From Gluconobacter sp. Dm-62 (GTDB taxonomy: Bacteria; Pseudomonadota; Alphaproteobacteria; Acetobacterales; Acetobacteraceae), in the NCBI RefSeq assembly GCF_018256155.1, contig NZ_JAERLY010000006.1, positions 114,282 to 178,281 of the forward strand: a DNA stretch of 64,000 nt, given 5' to 3'. Positions 17,548 to 26,417 of the stretch are shown here, one piece after another. Under the pieces are notes generated by a model. The model did no database searches, was not told the DNA's origin, and worked only from the letters and a program-made list of their open reading frames with translations. A program made the translations under genes and the position numbers. The stretch's first letter is position 1. Every line of letters begins with the position of its first letter.

Positions 17548-18243
17548 TCACCGTGGCAAGGGGGCAGCAAACCCGCCGCGCCCTGACGTCGCCAGCACAT
17601 CAATCCCAACGACAGCCCACTCTCCATCAGACTGCCGCACGAACAGGGGACCGCCACTGTCCCCCCGAGTGGCCGAACAGTCGTGATGGATCAGGCCATT
17701 AACAGCCAACCCGTTGATTTGGCATGCGATATCCCCGTACGGAACTTCAGACCGATCCTGTGGATACCCGACCAGCATCGCCTGATCCCCCAGACGCGCG
17801 ACGCCATAAGGAACAAGATCTCCGGGCGTGACCACCTGCCGATCCAGAATCAGCGTGGCCCGGTCCTCGGGGGCTGTCCCTCCTTCATTGGCAGGGTCGT
17901 AGCCGGGAGCAATAACAAACTGTGTCACCTGCGCATGCAGCCGGTATTGCCCCACCGCATATCCCATCAGGACGTGAATATCGCCCGGCTGGATATAATG
18001 ATGAGTCGCGGGAAGCCAAAGACAATGCGCCGCCGTAACCATCACAGTCGGCGCCACGGCAAATCCGGTGCAACGCCCACCAAGAGACGTCTGAACACGC
18101 CCCAGAATTCGCCAGGGCGCCACGTTCACATCCACAACGCTGCGATGACTGTCCGGACCAAGTCCCGGCAGTGCCACCGCCGGAACGGCCAGAGCCCCTC
18201 CCCCGGACAGACAGAACATCAGCAGCGCCCCGGCGCGTTTCAT
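17548..18243 (-). CDS. Trypsin-like serine protease (S1 family), secreted
   Basis: 231 aa with an N-terminal signal (about residues 1-24, ALAVPAVA) and one chymotrypsin-fold domain. The catalytic triad is visible: His73 in TAAHC, Asp127 in EDRATLIL and Ser196 in TRGDSGGPLF. Four cysteines sit where S1 disulfides are expected (Cys58/Cys74 around the His, Cys174/Cys189 before the Ser). No C-terminal PDZ or transmembrane segment, so it is not a DegP/HtrA protein. The first codon overlaps the cdd stop by 4 bases, so the two are coupled. Target unknown. Confidence 0.85.
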   Translation of the reverse strand: MKRAGALLMFCLSGGGALAVPAVALPGLGPDSHRSVVDVNVAPWRILGRVQTSLGGRCTGFAVAPTVMVTAAHCLWLPATHHYIQPGDIHVLMGYAVGQYRLHAQVTQFVIAPGYDPANEGGTAPEDRATLILDRQVVTPGDLVPYGVARLGDQAMLVGYPQDRSEVPYGDIACQINGLAVNGLIHHDCSATRGDSGGPLFVRQSDGEWAVVGIDVLATSGRGGFAAPLPR

Positions 18244-18629
18244 CCCAGGTGATCCGGCCCAAATGCATCAGGCAGAAGCTCCGCCAACGTCCGGGTCATG
18301 AGCAGTTTCCCCTGCGGATCAATCATGTGAACCGGCAACTCCGGTAACCCGAACTCCCGCAACTTCTGGCGGCATCCGCCGCATGGCGTACACGGCGCGT
18401 CCCCGCCTACGATCACGATTTCCTCAATGCGACGCCCGCCACCGCGCACCATAGCGGCAATCGCTCCCGCTTCGGCACAGGTGCCCAGCGGATAGGCGGC
18501 ATTTTCGACATTGCAGCCAGAGTGGACAACACCCTCACACCGCAGCGCAGCGCCAACCTGAAAGCGCGAATAGGGTGCATAGGCACGCGAACGGGCCTCA
18601 AGGGCCTCTCGGATCAGTTCCTGTATCAT
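18240..18629 (-). CDS. cdd: Cytidine deaminase
   Basis: Pyrimidine salvage: deaminates cytidine/deoxycytidine to uridine. The homotetrameric-type 129-aa protein shows RAYAPYSRFQVGAAL, the catalytic CAEAGAI (Cys51 zinc ligand, Glu53 proton shuttle) and CTPCGGCRQ (Cys83 and Cys86 zinc ligands). The start at 18629 fits the family; an ATG at 18668 would add 13 residues. It is divergent from lysA and overlaps the serine-protease start by 4 bases. Confidence 0.93.
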   Translation of the reverse strand: MIQELIREALEARSRAYAPYSRFQVGAALRCEGVVHSGCNVENAAYPLGTCAEAGAIAAMVRGGGRRIEEIVIVGGDAPCTPCGGCRQKLREFGLPELPVHMIDPQGKLLMTRTLAELLPDAFGPDHLG

Positions 18630-18697
18630 GCCAATGACATTATCCCCTGCGGGTTCAGCTTGGAACATGCTTCCAAGAGAGATACGGTATCAACATC

Positions 18698-20050
18698 ATG
18701 AGTGCACTGCTTCCTTCCGACCCCGCTACCGATCCATCCTTCCACGACATGCTGGAAACCCGCCCCTCCCTGAAGATGGACGCACGGGACGGCCTGCTGT
18801 TCGAAGGCGTGCCCCTGCACGTCATCGCAGCCGCGGTCGGCACGCCGTGCTGGATCACGGGAGCCGAAACGCTCCGACGCCGCGCCAAAGCCCTACGTGA
18901 GGCGTTCGAAGCCCGGAACCTGCCGGTCAACATGCATTTTGCCATGAAATCGCAGGACCATCAGGCAACCCTGACCATCCTGCGCCAGTGCGGCTACGGT
19001 GTGGATATCGTCAGTGGTGGTGAGATGCAGCGCGCACTCCATGCCGGAATCCAGCCCTCGGCCATCGTCTTCTCCGGCGTCGGCAAGTCCGATGCGGAAC
19101 TGCGGGCTGCCGTCGAGCACGACATCGCACAGGTCAATGTCGAGAGCGTCGAGGAACTGTACCGTCTGGACGAGATTGCCCGCGCCTGCGGCCGCGTCGC
19201 CCGCGCTGCCCTGCGTGTTAATCCGGATGTGGACGCCGACACCCACGACAAGATCTCCACCGGCCGCGCCGGAGACAAATTCGGCATTGAGCACCGCCGC
19301 GCTGTCGCCTTGTATGGTGAAGCCGCCAGCCTGAAGAACGTCCGCCTCGTCGGGCTGGCCGTCCATCTCGGCAGCCAGATGCTCACCGCAGGCCCCTTCC
19401 GCGAAGGCTATATCCGACTGGCCGACATGGTCCGCGAAATCCGCGCGGCCGGTCATACGGTCGAAGCCGTGGACTGCGGCGGTGGCCTCGGAATCCGTTA
19501 TCGTGACGAAATCGCCCCTTCGCCCGACATGCTCGCCGGCGTCATCGCCGAGACACTTGGCGATCTCGACGTCCGGCTCAGCATCGAGCCCGGCCGCTGG
19601 CTCTCCGCGCCGACTGGCCTTCTGCTAACCCGCGTGATTGAAACCAAGGCCGGCAATCCCGATTTCGTCGTGCTCGACGCCGCCATGAACGATCTTGCGC
19701 GCCCGTCCCTTTATGAGTCGTGGCACGGCATCATGCCTGTCGCCCCCGCAGGCCTGACCATTCCGACGAAGCTCTGGGACATCGTAGGGCCGGTCTGCGA
19801 AAGCAGCGACATTTTCGCCCGCGACCGCGCCCTGCCTGCGGACACAAAGCGCGGCGACCTGATCGCCCTGCTGGATACCGGCGCTTACGGTTCGGTCATG
19901 AGTTCGACCTATAATTCCCGCCCATTCGCGGCGCAGGTCCTGATCGACAATGGAAAATGGGAGATCATCCGCCAGCGCCAGAGCGTTGCGGAACTGATCG
20001 CTGCCGAAACCGTTCCGGAATGGCTGACAGCTAAGGACGACCATGGCTGA
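18698..20050 (+). CDS. lysA: Diaminopimelate decarboxylase
   Basis: PLP-dependent fold-type III (alanine-racemase-like) enzyme that turns meso-diaminopimelate into L-lysine. 450 aa. The PLP lysine is Lys84 in NMHFAMKSQDH, slightly unlike the common YAVKAN. Other motifs are GYGVDIVSGGEMQRAL, KFGIEHRRAV, VDCGGGLGIRY (PLP phosphate), SIEPGRWLSAPTG, CESSDIFARDR (active-site Cys from the partner subunit) and DTGAYGSVMSSTYN. The stop overlaps the next gene by 8 bases (ATGGCTGA), a pairing conserved across alphaproteobacteria. Confidence 0.97.
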   Translation: MSALLPSDPATDPSFHDMLETRPSLKMDARDGLLFEGVPLHVIAAAVGTPCWITGAETLRRRAKALREAFEARNLPVNMHFAMKSQDHQATLTILRQCGYGVDIVSGGEMQRALHAGIQPSAIVFSGVGKSDAELRAAVEHDIAQVNVESVEELYRLDEIARACGRVARAALRVNPDVDADTHDKISTGRAGDKFGIEHRRAVALYGEAASLKNVRLVGLAVHLGSQMLTAGPFREGYIRLADMVREIRAAGHTVEAVDCGGGLGIRYRDEIAPSPDMLAGVIAETLGDLDVRLSIEPGRWLSAPTGLLLTRVIETKAGNPDFVVLDAAMNDLARPSLYESWHGIMPVAPAGLTIPTKLWDIVGPVCESSDIFARDRALPADTKRGDLIALLDTGAYGSVMSSTYNSRPFAAQVLIDNGKWEIIRQRQSVAELIAAETVPEWLTAKDDHG

Positions 20051-22721
20051 GCCAAACCCGGCCCTTCACCTCAAAGCCCTGCGCCGCAAGGCCCAGCGTA
20101 TCCTGTGGTGGGAACGCGCGTGGGAGCCCCTGCGCTGGCCCCTGCTTCTGGTCGCGTTCTACGGTCTGGCCTGCCTTGCCCGCATCCCGCAGTCCTTGCC
20201 GGACTGGCTGCATACCGCGTTGGAAGTCGGCGTTTTCGGTACGGCTTTGTGGCTAACCATTTCCGGCCTGCGTCGTGTTGCTCCCGTCAGCATCCCCGTG
20301 GCCGACCGCCGAATCGAACGTGATTCGGAACTGGCCTACCAGCCCCTCCTCAGCCTGACCGACCGGCCAGCTTATGTCGGAAACGGCGAGCAATCCGCCA
20401 TCTGGTCCCGCCATGTCGAGCGTGTCACTGCTTCGCTGGGCACATTGCGCGTCGGACTTCCTCATCCTGAAACAAGTCTGCATGAACGTCTCGCGCTCAT
20501 TGCGGTCCCGCTGGCCATCGCAATTGCCGCACTTCTGGGCGGCACGCATAGCCCTTCTCGGCTTCACGCCGGTCTGATCCCGGGCGTAGACGACGACAGC
20601 GTTCCCCTGCCGACCCTTCAGGCCTGGATTGACCGTCCGCCCTATGCACCGGGCGCACCGATCTTTCTCTCTGCCACAGGGCGCAATACGCTCAATGTCC
20701 CGCAAGGCGCGATCCTCAACGCCACCATCACGGGCGCCCACGGAAAACCCGGCTTCTCTGGCCTCGCTACCATCGCAGAAAACCGGCTCGACACCGAAAG
20801 CTGGAACAGCCACGGCACGCTCCAGCAGTCCGGCACCGTCAGCATCACCGTCCGGGGCCGCACCCTTGGCTCATGGCGCGTCACGGTCGAACCCGACCTT
20901 CCCCCGACCGTCACATGGGATGGCAAACCCGGCCCCCAGCAAGACGACTGGCGCACCGGCCTGCCTTGGCACGTCCACCAGACCTACGGCGTCGCTTCCC
21001 TTGAAGCCGAAATCAACCTGCCGGGCCTGACACGAGGCCGCATCCTGCGCGTCCCCATCCCCCTCGACGGCCAGCCCAAAGACGCAAAAGGCGTCGCCAC
21101 GCCAGACCTTTCCTCCGATCCGTTCGCCGGAATGGACGTCGAAGGCCGCCTGCACGCCAAAAGCGCTTCAGGCCGCGAAAGCCGCAGCGATATCGTCAGG
21201 TTCCAGATCGGCGCCCGCAAATTCACTGATCCTCTGGCCCGCGCCCTCGTCGCCCTGCGCCGCCGCCTTATGCTCGGCCAGCAACGCGCGTCGCAGGCCG
21301 CAGCCGAACTATCCCTTCTGACGCAGACAACCGAGGAACGCTCCATCCTTGCAGCGCTGGGGCTTGAGATCGCGTCCCTTCAGAAAGACGCCCCCGAAGG
21401 CTCGGCGGATCGCGTCCCCGGTGACCTCTGGGCACTTGCACTCTATCTAGACGACCTCCGCCGCGACGGGCCTGAAATCGCCGATGCCGCCGCTGAAGTC
21501 CGCGCCGCCCAGCAGGGCGTGCAGCAGCAGCTCGACCACATGCGTGATCTGGGGGACAAGGGACACACCCTCCCCGAGCAGGAAGAACTGCAACGCCGAA
21601 CACAGGCCCTCAAGGACGCCCTGAACCGCCGCATGCAGCTCCTGTTCTCACGCGCGGCCCAGAGCGGCATCATGATGCCGCAATCCGGCACCAGCTCGGC
21701 CGATCCGTTCTCCGACGAAATGCGCCGCCTCCAGTCCGAAGCCAATCAGGGCCATGGCGACGAGGCTCTCAAGCGGCTTCAGCAGATGGAAGACATGGCC
21801 GAGCGCATGCGTCAGGCCAGCCCCGAAGACCTCAAGGCCCTTGCCGCCCAGATGAAGGCACAGGCCGAAGCACAGGCGCAGCGCGCAGCCCTGCATGATC
21901 TCGTTCACCGCGAGACCACCCTGCTCGACCATACACAATCGCGTCTCTCCGCAGCCCAGAAGGCCGCTGCCCCGCCTGATGACGGTAATCCACCCGATGT
22001 CAGCAAGATGTCCACGGCAGATCTGCTCCGCCAGCTTGGCATGCAGCCCCCGCCCGGCATGGAACAGCCGGCCAGCACCAAGCCAGCCGCCCCGGTCGAT
22101 CCGGCAACGGTTGCCGCCCAGTCCGAAGGACGCCGTACGGATCATGCCCTGCAACGCGCCCTCCAGCGCGTCAACGACATCCTGAGCCGCCGCGTCAAGG
22201 ACCTGACCGGCAAACCCGCCACGGCCTTCGACAAGGCAAAAACGGACATGCAGAGCGCCCGCGAAGCCCTCGCGGACCGCAAGGATGCCGAAGCACAGAC
22301 AGCCGAACAGAAGGTGCTGGCCGATCTTTCCGAAGCCGGCAAGCAGATGCGCCAGAACCAGAAATCCGGCGGCTCCGGCAAGGGCGGACAGGGCGGCGGC
22401 AGCCTGAGCTTTATTCCGTCCGGTGGCGCAGGCGGCTCCGACAAACCCCAGCACGGCGCAAAGGGCCAGCAGGGCGATGACGGCGACCAGCCCCAGGCCG
22501 GCGATGAAGACGGCGACGATGATGACCAGAAGGATCAGGATCCGCTGGGCCGCAAACTGGGCGAAGGCGACAAGGGCAAGGATTCCGACGCCCACATTCC
22601 GGACAAAAGCGCCCGTGACCGCGCCCGGGACATCGAACGCGAACTCCGCCGCCGCGCCTCGGACCGCACCCGCCCGCAAAGCGAACTGGATTATCTGGAA
22701 CGGCTCCTCAAATCGTTCTGA
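20043..22721 (+). CDS. TIGR02302 / DUF4175 family membrane protein
   Basis: 892 aa, function unknown. Three hydrophobic segments lie in the first 170 residues (PLLLVAFYGLACLARIP, ALEVGVFGTALWLTISGL, LALIAVPLAIAIAALLGG). A proline-rich beta-like region follows (LQAWIDRPPYAPGAPIFL, LPPTVTWDGKPGP), then a long Ala/Gln/Arg-rich coiled-coil half, a Gly/Asp/Lys-rich low-complexity stretch (KSGGSGKGGQGGG, DEDGDDDDQKDQDP) and the conserved C-terminus ARDIERELRRRASDRTRPQSELDYLERLL. This order identifies the family that follows lysA in alphaproteobacteria. It is translationally coupled to lysA. Confidence 0.9.
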   Translation: MAEPNPALHLKALRRKAQRILWWERAWEPLRWPLLLVAFYGLACLARIPQSLPDWLHTALEVGVFGTALWLTISGLRRVAPVSIPVADRRIERDSELAYQPLLSLTDRPAYVGNGEQSAIWSRHVERVTASLGTLRVGLPHPETSLHERLALIAVPLAIAIAALLGGTHSPSRLHAGLIPGVDDDSVPLPTLQAWIDRPPYAPGAPIFLSATGRNTLNVPQGAILNATITGAHGKPGFSGLATIAENRLDTESWNSHGTLQQSGTVSITVRGRTLGSWRVTVEPDLPPTVTWDGKPGPQQDDWRTGLPWHVHQTYGVASLEAEINLPGLTRGRILRVPIPLDGQPKDAKGVATPDLSSDPFAGMDVEGRLHAKSASGRESRSDIVRFQIGARKFTDPLARALVALRRRLMLGQQRASQAAAELSLLTQTTEERSILAALGLEIASLQKDAPEGSADRVPGDLWALALYLDDLRRDGPEIADAAAEVRAAQQGVQQQLDHMRDLGDKGHTLPEQEELQRRTQALKDALNRRMQLLFSRAAQSGIMMPQSGTSSADPFSDEMRRLQSEANQGHGDEALKRLQQMEDMAERMRQASPEDLKALAAQMKAQAEAQAQRAALHDLVHRETTLLDHTQSRLSAAQKAAAPPDDGNPPDVSKMSTADLLRQLGMQPPPGMEQPASTKPAAPVDPATVAAQSEGRRTDHALQRALQRVNDILSRRVKDLTGKPATAFDKAKTDMQSAREALADRKDAEAQTAEQKVLADLSEAGKQMRQNQKSGGSGKGGQGGGSLSFIPSGGAGGSDKPQHGAKGQQGDDGDQPQAGDEDGDDDDQKDQDPLGRKLGEGDKGKDSDAHIPDKSARDRARDIERELRRRASDRTRPQSELDYLERLLKSF

Positions 22722-22728
22722 CACAAGA

Positions 22729-22759
22729 AAAGCCCGGCGCCATCATGGCACCGGGCTCT
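22729..22759. terminator. Terminator between convergent genes
   Basis: AGCCCGG (22731-22737) pairs with CCGGGCT (22751-22757), with additional inner pairing GCCATCATGGC. On the minus strand the stem runs into TTTTCTTG, so it best serves the minus-strand gene ending at 22774, and it may also end the lysA-DUF4175 transcript. Confidence 0.85.
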
Positions 22760-22773
22760 CTCACATCCAGCTT

Positions 22774-23691
22774 CTAGAAGCCCCGGACATAAGCCGCTCT
22801 TTCACGCAGCCGCTTTCCCGTTTGCGCGGCCGCCTCAACCTGCGCCGCACCGGGCAAAACCCCATGCATCAAAATCTTCCAGTTGGGATCGGCCACCAGG
22901 ATCGCGCACAGATCACTCCAGTAGAGTGAGGCATCAAAATGCGAATTGGTACTGTTATGAACCAGTGCCTGCGCCAGATCGGCATGCCCCCTGAAGATCA
23001 GATCCAGCATGATCTGCGTGGTTGTAGGCAGGCCCTGCCCCGGCAAATGACGCCGGACTTCCCACATGAATGCTCCGGTTTCGTTCCCAATGGACGCTCC
23101 CTTGAAGGCCTGTGAAACAACCGACAACGAGCCCTGCTTTGCCCGGGCCGCATCCAGCGCGAATGTTCCCTTACGCCAGATCACGGGAACCGGTGTGGAC
23201 ACACTATCGGCATCTGAAGCACCGAACGGCATCATCACAGGGATCGCCAGCGAAAACCCGAATGGTCCTGTGGCAGGAGCAGCCTGTGGCGGATATTCAG
23301 GCTGCCGACAGTCATGGATCTTCTGAAAATGCGGCAGTTGCGCAAACTGCAACGCAACATAATCTCCGCATAGCCCAGATCCTCCACTAGCCGCATAAAA
23401 CAGCAGGTCCGGCGCAGCTTCCAACTCCGGCTTCAGCGACGTCCTCCGCCAGAGCGTCGCAATGGAGCCGGGAGCCCCCTCAATATTTTCGGAAACCGGA
23501 GCGCCCTTGCCAGTCCAGACGATACAGAACGACTGCGGCCTTCCGGCAGGAGCCTGGCAGGCCCGCCCCTCGACACGCCCTTGCGGACCCGACCACAGAA
23601 GCCTGGCCTTTTCGGCAGGTGTGGAAGCAGCATGAGCCGCCCCTCCCCAGATCCCGACGAATAGAAGTGCAAGAGCTGAGGATAGACGCAT
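22774..23691 (-). CDS. Hypothetical secreted protein, 305 aa
   Basis: No family recognised. The N-terminal signal peptide is MRLSSALALLFVGIWGGAAHA with cleavage near residue 21. Mature cysteines occur in GRACQAPAGRPQSFCIVW, GLCGDYVAL, HDCRQP and SDLCAILV, implying disulfides in the periplasm. A C-terminal section (LDLIFRGHADLAQALVHNSTNSH, CAILVADPNWKILMHGVLPGAAQVEAA) looks helical. It is 30 bases downstream of the acid phosphatase gene on the same strand, which suggests cotranscription. Confidence 0.65.
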   Translation of the reverse strand: MRLSSALALLFVGIWGGAAHAASTPAEKARLLWSGPQGRVEGRACQAPAGRPQSFCIVWTGKGAPVSENIEGAPGSIATLWRRTSLKPELEAAPDLLFYAASGGSGLCGDYVALQFAQLPHFQKIHDCRQPEYPPQAAPATGPFGFSLAIPVMMPFGASDADSVSTPVPVIWRKGTFALDAARAKQGSLSVVSQAFKGASIGNETGAFMWEVRRHLPGQGLPTTTQIMLDLIFRGHADLAQALVHNSTNSHFDASLYWSDLCAILVADPNWKILMHGVLPGAAQVEAAAQTGKRLRERAAYVRGF

Positions 23692-23721
23692 ACTGGTTAC
23701 CGTTCCCGGAATTACATAATG

Positions 23722-24408
23722 TTACGGGATACGGTAGAACGGATTCGGCAGAAGGAAAGCCTTTTTCGCAAAGCCACCGCTCAGATCAGAAGGCTGATCT
23801 CCCAGACTTGCGATGATCGTATACCCCTTGCGCTCGATGCGCTCGCGGGTCGGTGCTTTGTAGAGCGCGGCATAACCATGAGACGTCATTGGCCGCAGAT
23901 ACAGCCCGTCCCAATGGCTGATCCCCGCCAGATGCAGGTTCCGCTCCGTCGCATCACGCTCGTCTTCATGCCGCCCCGTTACGAAAAACACAGCGACATG
24001 ATGGGCCTGCGCATCGTTGATCAGCGCCAGCGTGGACGCAAAAGCCGGGGCGCGTCCGCTCTTCTCCCAGGCATCAGCACCACAGGGCCCCTTGGGCAGC
24101 GCATCGCATGGACCCGCCGTAATATACCCGAAATTGTCAGCGCGAATCTCATCCCAGTTGGACAGCGTCGTCTCATCGATATCGAGTACGATCGCAGGGC
24201 GGCGCGTCTTCACCGCCGTCTGGTCAATCCACTGGCGCGCCTGCGCGATCACCACATCGAAATCGTGCTGATAATCGCCACTGTCGTGATAGGCGCTGGC
24301 GGCCAGAATGGCATCACCCACATTCGCAGGCTGTGCGGCCGTAGCAGCCAGAGGCACCATCGCACCACCAACAAACAGGCTGGTGGCGAGCAGGAGAGAA
24401 CGGATCAT
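23722..24408 (-). CDS. HAD-superfamily acid phosphatase, secreted
   Basis: 228 aa with a Sec signal (MIRSLLLATSLFVGGAMVPLAATAA). The HAD catalytic motif I is VLDIDETTLSNW (nucleophile Asp76, acid Asp78), motif II FFVTGRHEDER, a conserved Lys region TRERIERKGYTI and the motif IV-like LGDQPSDLSGG. This matches the acid phosphatase class B / lipoprotein e(P4)-like family, periplasmic phosphomonoesterases, but there is no lipobox. The start overlaps the stop of the MFS transporter by 4 bases, so a transporter-phosphatase pair is translated together. Confidence 0.85.
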   Translation of the reverse strand: MIRSLLLATSLFVGGAMVPLAATAAQPANVGDAILAASAYHDSGDYQHDFDVVIAQARQWIDQTAVKTRRPAIVLDIDETTLSNWDEIRADNFGYITAGPCDALPKGPCGADAWEKSGRAPAFASTLALINDAQAHHVAVFFVTGRHEDERDATERNLHLAGISHWDGLYLRPMTSHGYAALYKAPTRERIERKGYTIIASLGDQPSDLSGGFAKKAFLLPNPFYRIP

Positions 24409-25571
24409 GGAGGAGCCACCTTTCGGGACAGAAGAACAAGCCCGACCCCGACCAGGGCCAGAGCCGTTCCGATAACGGAAACACCGCCATAGCCCAACCC
24501 CATCGACAGCGCGATACCACCCAGAGCCGCGCCGATCGCGTTCCCGAGGTTGAACGCCCCGATATTCATGGACGATGCCAGCGCCGGCGCGTCATGCGCT
24601 GCCTGCATCACCCGCATCTGAAGCGCGGGCATGAGCGCAAACGTGGACGCCCCCCACAGAAGCGATGCAAACAGCGCGCCCGGCACGGTCTGCGCCATCC
24701 AGGGGAAGATCAGCATGATGACGCCAAGGATGGGGAAAAAGACCAGCAGGCTCCCGTCCAGAGACTTGTCCGCACTCCGACCACCCACGGCGTTGCCGAT
24801 GGAGAACCCGACACCCGTGAGCATCAGCGCCACGGTAATGACCGTCGGGCTGGCATGGGTGATGTGTTCAAGGATCGGCGCGATATAGGTGTAGAGTACG
24901 AACATCGCCCCCGCCCCGATCGCGGTCGTCAGCAGCGCCAGCAGAACATTGGCCTTCACCAGAACCCGCAGCTCACGCCCGACTTCCGGAGCCGGACCAA
25001 CCTCACGGGCCGGCAACGCAAGCTGCACCGCCAGCATGGTTACGAGACCCAGCGTCGCTGTCACGGCAAAGGCGCTGTGCCAGCCGAAATTCAGTCCCAG
25101 CCACGTCGCCGCCGGAACACCGATGATGTTGGCGATCGTCAGCCCCATGAACATGGACGCCACCGCACTCGCGCGCCGCGAGGGTGCCACAGATAAGGAA
25201 GCTTCGACCGCGCCGAGACCGAAAAACGCCCCATGCGCCAGACTGGTCAGGACGCGGGCGGCAAACAGCAGTTCATAACTGTTGGAAACGGCAGACAGCA
25301 GATTTCCGGCTACATACAGCCCCATGAGCAGGATCAGGGCCAACTTGCGCCGAAAACGTGCCATCAGCAGCGTGATGACGGGCGCGCCGATCATCACGCC
25401 CATCGCATAGGCCGTCACCAGACCGCCGGCCTTGGGCACGCTGACCTGAAGACCATGGGCGATGACGGGCAGAAGGCCCATCGGGGTAAATTCTGTCGTG
25501 CCGATGGCAAACGCACCAACGGCGAGCGACAGCAGTGGCCAGTTTGGTGGCGATTTCGCTGCCAGTTTCAA
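24405..25571 (-). CDS. MFS transporter, DHA1 (drug/sugar efflux) type
   Basis: About 388 aa with 12 hydrophobic segments. PLLSLAVGAFAIGTTEFTPMGLLPVIAHGL is the typical first helix pair of AraJ/NepI/YdhP-like exporters, and the TM2-TM3 loop has MARFRRKLALIL. Other features: ARVLTSLAHGAFFGLG (TM4-5) and the second-half GVGFSIGNAVGGRSAD loop. I chose the TTG at 25571 (GGAG 6 bases upstream; family-length protein); a second TTG at 25640 would add 23 basic residues. Cotranslated with the periplasmic acid phosphatase. Substrate unknown; export of a sugar, nucleoside or drug is plausible. Confidence 0.8.
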   Translation of the reverse strand: MKLAAKSPPNWPLLSLAVGAFAIGTTEFTPMGLLPVIAHGLQVSVPKAGGLVTAYAMGVMIGAPVITLLMARFRRKLALILLMGLYVAGNLLSAVSNSYELLFAARVLTSLAHGAFFGLGAVEASLSVAPSRRASAVASMFMGLTIANIIGVPAATWLGLNFGWHSAFAVTATLGLVTMLAVQLALPAREVGPAPEVGRELRVLVKANVLLALLTTAIGAGAMFVLYTYIAPILEHITHASPTVITVALMLTGVGFSIGNAVGGRSADKSLDGSLLVFFPILGVIMLIFPWMAQTVPGALFASLLWGASTFALMPALQMRVMQAAHDAPALASSMNIGAFNLGNAIGAALGGIALSMGLGYGGVSVIGTALALVGVGLVLLSRKVAPP

Positions 25572-25652
25572 GACCGGTCTCCGGGAATGCAGATTGTTCG
25601 AGATTGATCGAACCCTGCCATACCCGAAATCCCGGAACAACCAAAAGTTGTT

Positions 25653-26417
25653 TTACATCATGCCGTTGGGATGCTCGCCCATGTCCATACCATCCATGAT
25701 CATGGTCTTGTGATGCGGATCATCGAGATGACAGGAATGATCCTGAAGCTCCTCCCCCGATCCGTGGTCGAACACATGCGCCATGTCATCCAGCAGGATG
25801 AACCCGCCATGCTTGGCCGGCGTAATGACGAGCGTATGGATGGACATGTCGTCGGCGGCAATCACCCGGAACGGTGACGGGTCCAGCGATGCCACGATCC
25901 GCGCCCGATAGGGATGCCCGTACAGCGACACGAGCGACCAGGTCTCGGTGATCATGTTCTTGTCGAGTTCGCCGCGCGCATAGGAGGTCAGGCAGTCCAG
26001 ATGGATGTGCAACTGGTCCTGCGTGCGCCCCGGACGCGAATTGATGGCCATCGACAGATGGGAGTCAGGAATTTCAAACCCGTAGGACTGCGCCACATGC
26101 GCACGCTCGCCCCAGGCTTCCGCGAAATAGTTCGGCGTCTCGGGCTTCAGCAGAACGGGATCTTCAACGCCCGGAACCTTCTGCGTCGGGATCACGAGAT
26201 ACTGTCCGCGCCCGGTATGATCCTTGAGCAGGGCGTAACCGTCCTTCTCATCATAAACCGTACACGGCTTGTGCGCCGCATCCGCAGCGCAGCGACCGTG
26301 CACGACCTTCCACAGCGCGCCCCGGTCATGGGATTTTCCGCATCCCGAAAGACCGAACATGACCACTGCCGCGACAAGACCAACCCTGCCTGCCGTCCCG
26401 TAATTCCGCAAACTCAT
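25653..26417 (-). CDS. cdh: CDP-diacylglycerol diphosphatase (lipoprotein)
   Basis: Hydrolyses CDP-diacylglycerol to phosphatidate and CMP. 254 aa. N-terminal lipobox LSGC (Cys26), then GALWKVVHGRCAAD, YALLKDHTGRGQYLVIPT, SLAINSRPGRTQDQLHIHLDC, where His137/His139 form the HIT-like catalytic HxH. These strings match E. coli Cdh closely. The ATG at 26417 overlaps the ppx stop by 4 bases with AAGGGA upstream. The tail is His/Met/Asp-rich (DHSCHLDDPHHKTMIMDGMDMGEHPNGMM), unlike the E. coli protein, and could bind metal. Confidence 0.85.
   Translation of the reverse strand: MSLRNYGTAGRVGLVAAVVMFGLSGCGKSHDRGALWKVVHGRCAADAAHKPCTVYDEKDGYALLKDHTGRGQYLVIPTQKVPGVEDPVLLKPETPNYFAEAWGERAHVAQSYGFEIPDSHLSMAINSRPGRTQDQLHIHLDCLTSYARGELDKNMITETWSLVSLYGHPYRARIVASLDPSPFRVIAADDMSIHTLVITPAKHGGFILLDDMAHVFDHGSGEELQDHSCHLDDPHHKTMIMDGMDMGEHPNGMM

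Noticed and set aside
21648..22724. Minus-strand frame of 358 codons opposite the DUF4175 gene
   Set aside because: Hydrophobic and Ala/Gly-rich, mirroring the low-complexity sense strand; no recognisable family and no start signal.
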